This document shows positions 57,293 to 64,000 of a stretch of 64,000 bases of DNA, piece by piece (within the stretch, counting starts at the first letter, position 1; each line of letters opens with the position of its first letter). The stretch covers positions 29,647,306-29,711,305 of the forward strand of contig NC_068978.1 of assembly GCF_016808095.1 (NCBI RefSeq). Reading direction: 5' to 3'. The notes under the pieces are model-generated. The model worked only from the letters and a program-made list of their open reading frames with translations. It ran no database searches and had not been told where the DNA came from. This DNA is from Vigna angularis. Lineage: Eukaryota; Streptophyta; Magnoliopsida; Fabales; Fabaceae. The position numbers and the translations under genes are program-made.

Positions 57293-58398
57293 TGTCAGAG
57301 CGGCTGCAGCGGAATGGTTAGCGTGGGAACAAACCAAGAGGGGGGGGGGGTGAATTGGTTATATTCAAATATTATCCCTTTTTAGTCTTTTTCTCTTAAT
57401 TTCTTACTGAGCAGATAATTAAACGTAAATAAAAGAGTAAGGGAAAGAGAAAAATTACACAGGTATTTTATCCTGGTTCAGATCACTAAGATCCTACGTC
57501 CAGTCGCTTATCTCAAACAAGATAAACCTTTTTCACTATCACAAAACTATTACAAATATTAGTCACACAGAAAAACAATTTGTAACAGTTTAGAAATTAC
57601 CACCTCTCTTGAAACCTCAAGAGATGAACTTACACCTCCTTTGAATCTTCACAAAGGATGATCACCTCCTTCGAATGCTTCACGAAGGATGATTCTCTTC
57701 CAGACACTTCCTCAGACACACCAAGGATGATCAAGCTATTCCTCTGTCACCACAGTACCACTTCAGGACTTTGCAGACAAGAGTTTCCTTAGCTTCAGCA
57801 ATTTCACAGAGTTCTCACAAGAGTTCAGAGATTTTTGCACAAGGGAAGAGTTGTGGTTGAGTGAAAAATGAGAGTCTATTTATAGACTCATCCAAAGGCT
57901 CCTCCATTTTCGCTTTTAGACTTTCTGACTGTGTTAATCGATTAGCTACAGTGGTTAATCGATTAACAACCCAACGAATACTTCAACGGCTCTAAAAACG
58001 GCTAGTTTTTCAAACGTTCACCTTGTTAATCGATTAACAGCCCTTGTTAATCGATTAACGTTAATCGATTAACACCCTGTGTTAATCGATTAACACTGCA
58101 ATGCTGGGCTTCTTCATGGCGCACTGGAACAATCGATTAACAGCCCTTGTTAATCGATTAACGTTAATCGATTAACACCATCTGTTAATCGATTAACACT
58201 GCACAGAATTTTGCTTCTGGTTTATTTTTACATCACTTTTGAATGCATACATCAAACTACTAATTCTCCTATGTTTATACAGTTATTACAAAAGGTTACA
58301 AGTCTTCAAAGATCATTCTTCATGAGTCTTCATGAGTCTTGGTTGTTCTTGACTTGATTTGTACATCATCAAAACTTCATCTGCACATTTTGCTAACA
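57293..58398 (+). mobile_element. 1.1-kb LTR-type insertion (TG...CA ends, AAAAA target duplication)
   Basis: It starts TGTCAGAGCGG and ends TTTGCTAACA. AAAAA flanks both sides (57288-57292, 58399-58403). Removing it restores the protease reading GAT AAA AAC ATT GAG GTT GAT across the site. A G-rich run (57340-57350) and a T/C-rich promoter-like part follow. There is no coding capacity. It is probably a solo LTR or a small non-autonomous LTR element. Confidence 0.8.
57933..58198. repeat. Ten copies of a GTTAATCGATTAAC-type palindrome
   Basis: The AATCGATTA core occurs ten times in 266 bp, mostly as full GTTAATCGATTAAC, some directly abutting (GATTAACGTTAATCG). The arrangement includes a larger duplicated block: the pattern of 58024-58095 is repeated at 58129-58198. 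Confidence 0.95.
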
Positions 58399-61084
58399 AA
58401 AAACATTGAGGTTGATGTAGTATGTAGGTTATATATATTAATGTGTTTGGTTGCATTTTATTTTCCTAGGAAGTATGTCTATGTTTGTAACATGCCATGT
58501 GCAGTGTTAGATGACTTAGACAGTTTGTGTCTATACGATTGGGGCACCGGTGTACATAAACATATTGTACATAATTTAAATAAATTTATGAAGAAAATAA
58601 TGTCGGGAGGTATCGCCCAGTCACTGAGTCTTAGTGGCACTGTGGCCGTGTTGCAGGTAACATGATTTATAATTTTTAAACTCAATGAAATGGACAACAT
58701 TATAAAATATGGGTCACTATTTATTTTGATATTGTAGGCTTGGGCGATTGAAAGACTTTCTTTGCATGGTCATGCTTCTCCCAGGAAGTTCCCGCGCATA
58801 TTGCGATGGTTCCCATATAACTCAAGGACCAAAAATATTGAACATATCTTTCAGACCAGAGATGTAAGTCTTTCAACCTTTGTTATATGTTATTTGTAAA
58901 TATTGATGGTCGTATTTCACTAATTTTGTTGTTTGTGTTTGGTATAGTTAAATCTGGAGTGGTATGTAAGTAACACAAATCGTCAGTTGCCCGAAATCCG
59001 TGCTGCTTTCCACATGGATGACAGAGGGATGGGTGAAGAATCGTTGACTAAACGATCCAGGGTTGAAAAAACAGATGATGAAAGCTCTGATGACAGCACT
59101 TGGGAAGCAGGTGTTGATGAGAGAATGAGGAAAAACAATCGAGATATCATATCATTGAATGCCAATATTGGAGTTCTTACGAGGGAGTTAATTGAAATTT
59201 GTCAAACTCCAATCTTTAATGAAGAAGCTACATGTGGTACTGATGAAGAAGTTGGTGGTGGAGGTCATGAAGCACCTGCAGGTGGAGGTGATGAAGAAGG
59301 TGATTGTGGATTTGATGAAGAAGCTGCTGACGGAGCTGCTGAAGACCCTACATGTGCATTTAATGAAGTACTAGGGGATGACGAAACTGCGCATGAAGAT
59401 GAGAAAGTTTCAGCATGTCATCATCCAAGTGTTTGTATTAAAATTGATGATGATGGTGATGATGATGAAGGGGAGGTGGTACCATTGGCGATTCCCCCAT
59501 TGCGCAGTTTTGTTGGTGATCCAACCACTACTGTCGATGTTGAGCAATTGTACTATGCAGTCAGCGTAAGAGACAATGTACACAGGTAATTGATGTGAAT
59601 TGTATTTGTCATTGGTGAAAGTTGATTGTTTTTTATTGAATAATATTTATTTGTTTAGGGTTGTATGTGAAATAATTGGGCAGACCTTGAGCACCACTCC
59701 ATGTTACACTTTAGCGCCAATCAAATACGTTGATAACATGGTAAGTATTATGTGACATTGCTTTGTGTTTAATGTTGGTGGTTATGTTAATAATTTCTAC
59801 AATTTTCATTGGGTAGGTGGTGTTATTTGCTTGTACGATTTTTATGTACTTTGGAAAAAGGTTGTCCGGTGTTGTTAAGAGGATTCATTTCAGTCCATTA
59901 TACTCGGTAAATAAAATTTGTTATCATATCATATATTTGATTATACAAATTATGTGTAAGTCATTTTGGATTGATGAATTTGAAATTGTCCACAGCACCA
60001 TATTCTTACTGATTATAGGAGACGTCCACAAAATCGTCATGTCTTTACTCTTCATAATTACAACACCTATTTGCGTTCTGATCATTTTGGACTTGGAGAC
60101 ATTGCCACAGCTGACTTTGTGAGTTAGGTTTAATTTGTGATGACAATGTTTGCCCACTTTTATTTGTTCATGTGTTGACATTTGATTTTCTTTCTTTGTA
60201 GTTGTTTATGCCATTTGTCCATGATGATCATTGGTGGTGCTATTCAGTGAAACTTAGTACATTATAGATATTTATGATTGACTCATTGGGCAGGGGTATC
60301 AGAGATCAGAAAAGGATTGACACAACTGTTGTAAGATTGCACAATTTCTATTGAAAAATAAATTGTTTATTGTCATTTAACCCTGTATTGTTTAACTTGT
60401 TATTGTATTTCTTAATTGGTAGGCTGAAAATCTTCAACGATTTTTTTGCATCTTGTATAACCGGAAGGGAGTATTGGCCCTTTGTCTGTTCAACAAGCAA
60501 ATGTCCCATCCCAACCAAACTTGTAAGTTGTTATAACCATTGTCTTTAAATATTTGGTGTTGTCATTAATGTAGGTTGTGAGAAGTGCTATAAGTTGTGG
60601 TTGTATTCTTTCAGACATGATTGTGGAGTTATAATGTTAAAAGCAATGGAAATTTGGGATGGAGAGAACAAATAAAATAGGAAAAACATGCCTCAATATA
60701 CGAATGTAAGTACCATTATCACTATTACATAAAATTAATGATTGTGTTAATTTCTAAAGTGCAAAATGTTGGTTTCAGGAGGAGTTGCTTGAGATTAGAA
60801 AGAAATATGTATGGGAGTGGATCCTCGACAACAAGAACATTAGAAGAATGGAAGCGCTAGCGGAATATGGAATGTTGTAGGATTGTTTATATATGTACAG
60901 ATTGTGATTGTAACAAACAATGTTTATATATGTACAGATTGTAACAAACAATGTTTATATATGTACACATTGTTATTGGAATAAGATGATAGCTTTCATG
61001 ATTACTTTATGTGCAATGTAATTTTTGTTACGTTGTGTGTGTTTCGATGAGAAAGGAACGCGCAAAATTAATAAGTATTTTAAA

Positions 61085-62400
61085 TGAAGGCAATGGTTTA
61101 CAAAGTGAATTGAACTCGTAAAACTTGTAGAGGTAAAAAACACAGAAGTAATCGATTACAACTGGTTGGTAAATGATTACACGAGTAAAATGTGTGTTTT
61201 GTACACTCACTTACACTCCAGGAGCCAACTGTGGTAACCTGGGTGACCACTGTTAATTTGTAACTTTCTCACATAAGTCTAGTGGTCTTGAGTTGATTGT
61301 GGTGTTTAAGTTTCACTAGAGGGTGGGAAGTCATGTTTGGTGACCCCATGATGCAGGAAAGGAACATTGTTCGTGAGATGATGAACTTAGGTAAAGTGCT
61401 GAGACTTGTGCAGGAAAAAACACAATGGTAATCGTTTACAACTGTCTGGTAAACGATTACACGAGCAAATTCTTGATTTTGTACAGAAACTTGATATGCA
61501 GGAGCCAACTGTGGTAACATGGGTGACCACTGTTAAAATTTGTAACTTTCTCACATAAGTCTAGTGGTCTTGAGTTGATTGTGGTGTTTAAGTGTCAGTA
61601 GAGGGTGGGAAGTCATGTTTGGTGACCCCATGATGGAGGAAAGGAACACTGTTTGTAAGATGAGCAACTTAGGTGAAGTGCTGAGACTTGTGTAGGAAAA
61701 AAACACAGTGGTAATTGTTTACAACTACCTGGTAAACAATTACGCGAGCAAATTATTGAATTTGTACACAAAGTTGAAATGCAGAAGCCAACTGTAGTAA
61801 CATGGGTGACCATTGTCAAAATTTGTAACTTTCTCACATAAGTCAAGTGGTCTTGACTTGATTCTGGTATTTAAGTGTCAGTAGAGGCTGGGAAGTCATG
61901 TTTGGTGACCCCATGATGGAGGAAAGGAAAACTATTTGTGAGATGAGAAACTTAGGTGAAGTGTTGAGACTTGTGCAGGAAAAAACATAGTGGTAATCGT
62001 TTACAATTGCCTGGTAAACGATTACGCGAGCAAATTCTTGATTTTGTACAGAAAGTTGATCTGCAGGAGCCAGCTGTGGTAACCTAGGTGACCACTGTCA
62101 AAATTTGTAACTTTCTCACATAAGTCCAGTGGTCTTGAGTTGATTGTGGTGTTTAAGTGTCTCTAGAGGTTGGGAAGTCATGTTTGGTGACCCCATGATG
62201 GAGGAAAGGAACATTGTTTGTGAGATGATGAACTTAGGTGAAGTGCTGAGACTTGTGCAAGGAAAAACACAGTGGTAATCGTTTACAACTGCCTGGTAAA
62301 CGATTACGTGAGTAAATTCTTGAAATTGTACAGAAACATGAACTACAGGAACCAGTTGTGCGAACCTAGGTGACCATTGTCAACAATTGTAATTATTTGG
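61085..62400. repeat. 282-bp tandem repeat, about five copies
   Basis: The phrase GGAGCCAACTGTGGTAAC and variants start at 61221, 61501, 61784, 62066 and 62348, periods 280-283. Each unit has AAGTCATGTTTGGTGACCCCATGATG and an inverted pair GTAATCGTTTAC...GTAAACGATTAC (with variants). Copies differ by a few percent. It follows the protease gene directly and precedes the HROB-like gene. Confidence 0.95.
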
Positions 62401-62635
62401 CATAAATCCAATGATTGTTTTTCTACACTTCCTCATGGAGGAAACAAACAGTCTATGCAAACAAATGAATCTCAAACATTTCATTAACGTCAACAAAATA
62501 CATCATAACATCACATTTATAACAATCAACATGGTCAACGTACACAATATCATGAAGTCTAGGTTTTTAATATTACAGTTATCCCTCAAATATTTGTAGT
62601 GGTCATAAAATAATATTACAGTTATCCATAAAAAA

Positions 62636-63584
62636 CTAATGCTTCTTTGGTTCTTTGGATGTTGATGGTTGGTTAGATGAAGGAACCAATTTGCGAAGGA
62701 TGTCATCCACATTCACATTGTTTTCTGCCCACATAGGTAGTCGAATGACAGATTTCGAGGTGTCCTTCACCAGCTCAATTGTTGGAGGACAAATTTCAGT
62801 TGGAAAAACCTTCACTACGTTGCGATGTACAATATTTAGGTAGTAGTTTTTTCGAAATGCACTGAAGGATTGGACCTAAATGAATACAAAATTAATATAA
62901 AGAACACCATCAAAGGTAAATAAAAGTTATTGTAATTTAAGTAGTGAATGGATGAGTTACAAGATTGAGTAACATAACGGAACCAACTCCGATATTGTCT
63001 CCAAATTCTGGATCTTGAAGAACTTTCTTGTGCAAGGAAGCCTTCATTGTGGCTGTTGGCTCTTGCTCACATTTAATCATTAAATAGTTTACTCAAACGA
63101 CTAATGTTGTAGTTTAAAAGAAATAATACCTTGATAGTCAATTGCATGTCTCCCAAACCATTCGGCTTGCACTCTTTCAATATGCAAGAAACAAATGGAA
63201 GGACCTGTGATGATTTTGCCTCATTAAGGGAATTTTCCATCAGTTACGAGAACTGTAATTATGAAAATCATATCAACAGAGAATACATATCGTCTAAGTC
63301 AACATTTTGATTGAAATGATTAGGAGAAAAATTGTACCATGGTGTTCAATAAACATTTGTGCCCATTTCCAAGCATTCGAGTTGAAATCTCGTTCATATG
63401 TTGCCTGAGCAACATCACGAGCAAATTTTTGAGTGGATTTTGGTTGTTCTGTTTTTGTCCTATTCAAGAAAGCCGCTTGAACATTATCTACTGGACCAGG
63501 TATAAGCGATGCCGAAGCATTGCATTTTTTCAAAAATGATTCAAGGACGTCATCATCATAAACAAGGTCTTCCCATGCATCCAT
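62636..63584 (-). pseudogene. HROB-like OB-fold (DUF4539) protein gene, frameshifted
   Basis: Exons on the minus strand are 63338-63584, 63130-63252, 62961-63065 and 62636-62875. Exon 1 starts MDAWEDLVYDDDVLESFL. Exon 2 encodes the OB-fold start VLPFVSCILKECKPNGLGDM, exon 3 MKASLHKKVLQDPEFGDNIG, and exon 4 LNIVHRNVVKVFP and the C-terminus to TAG. This matches the homologous recombination OB-fold protein domain, known from a factor that helps load the MCM8-MCM9 helicase. The exon 1 phase leads into a stop in exon 2 near AAATTCCCTTAATG, while exons 2 (3' part) to 4 share another frame. A one-base-type lesion is present, so it is probably a pseudogene. Confidence 0.72.
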
Positions 63585-64000
63585 GATTATCCTGAAATAA
63601 TCCGCAACAATTTCAATTCCAAGTTAAGGACACAAGAACAACGAGAAGATAACATTACCACATAAGAACTGAAATAATTGTAAAGGACTTACAAATATAG
63701 TCAACAACTTCATTGCATAACAATGGGTATGTGCCACATATTTAAAGACGTTTAGACCAAGTTATTATATTTAAATTTTAATGTTTACTAATAAAATATA
63801 ATTTTAATACTTTTCCTATTTCATACATCAATTTATGAGGATAGCTTGGTTGATTAACGTGCCTGATACTTTTTGGCAAATCTGATGAAAGAGAAAATCT
63901 CTTAACTTGCTAGAATAAACTTGCATTAAATGTGGGGAAATGAAAAGTGAATTGCATTAAATGTGGGTTATGAGAGAGAAACACTTTTTTGTCAGCAAAT
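63585..64000. other. Upstream flank of the HROB-like gene
   Basis: AT-rich, with no further gene visible. No terminal inverted repeat for a large enclosing element can be identified before the window ends. Confidence 0.4.

Larger units (their letters stand above)
56431..60880 (+). pseudogene. DUF1985-ULP1 (C48 peptidase) gene of a MULE-type element, broken
   Basis: A leader exon ends at 56687. Exons follow at 56804-56829, 56917-57292 continuing at 58404-58656 after an insertion, 58738-58863, 58948-59585, 59659-59740, 59817-59906, 59995-60118, 60202-60330, 60423-60532, 60615-60705 and 60779-60880. The DUF1985 part reads VSFRVSQQLVPFTVFDVF, then CRLYILMCLVAFYFPR. A long acidic linker follows. 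The ULP1-like part has HDDHWWCY (His), IDSLG (Asp) and YDCG-like DCGVIML (Cys). Lesions are two TGA codons in 56940-57020, a TAG before IFMIDSLG, a frame slip near 60470, and a stop after WDGENK. Such protease genes ride on MULEs in plants, so this is a dead transposon gene. Confidence 0.8.

Noticed and set aside
57933..58198. CRISPR-like spaced palindromes
   Set aside because: The window is clearly plant nuclear DNA, spacing is irregular, some units abut, and the spacers are duplicated blocks.
59192..59569. Plus-strand frames rich in Met/Lys/Val
   Set aside because: They are shadow frames of the acidic linker of the DUF1985-ULP1 gene.

Overview
This is a plant nuclear window, probably from a Phaseoleae-type legume. 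It has long AT-rich intergenic DNA, intron-rich genes with GT-AG junctions, pol II U-snRNA promoters, and nested LTR and Mutator-like (MULE) elements. The legume assignment is inferred from the general look of the genes and repeats and was not tested by search.

Layout. 1-2490 is the 5' half of a decayed Ty1/copia element on the minus strand. It sits upstream of, probably within an intron of, a plus-strand gene whose last two exons are at 2827-2909 and 6007-6427. A decayed copy of the last exon lies in the intron between them. 6850-14400 is repeat-rich and includes a 1,537-bp MULE (8848-10384) with 9-bp target duplications and a captured, start-less reading frame. 14469-18050 holds a DUF1005 gene (minus). 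18060-29400 is AT-rich with transposon debris, including a gypsy LTR at 24449-25287.

29427-30839 is an intronless plastid- or mitochondrion-type protein gene. 31829-37421 is a glycine/proline-rich protein gene (minus). Its 5-kb intron contains, on the opposite strand, a cluster of four U1 snRNA copies: two full length, one rearranged and one decayed. 39468-43350 is an eight-exon organelle-type tRNA (guanine-N7) methyltransferase (minus). 43782-45122 is a foldback MULE, nearly all inverted repeat. About 45290-50267 is a non-autonomous LTR element, split by a 2,936-bp solo-LTR-like insertion.

50767-55147 is NDUFAF3, a complex I assembly factor (five exons, plus). From 56430 to the right edge is transposon-like territory: a broken DUF1985-ULP1 protease gene split by a 1.1-kb LTR-type insertion full of AATCGATTA palindromes, about five 282-bp tandem repeats, and a frameshifted HROB-like OB-fold gene on the minus strand.

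The housekeeping genes (TrmB-type methyltransferase, NDUFAF3, DUF1005, U1) have no shared pathway. The strongest unusual signals are the U1 cluster nested antisense in an intron, the MULE with a captured frame, the long hairpin-forming repeats, and the linked ULP1/HROB-like genes beside a satellite.
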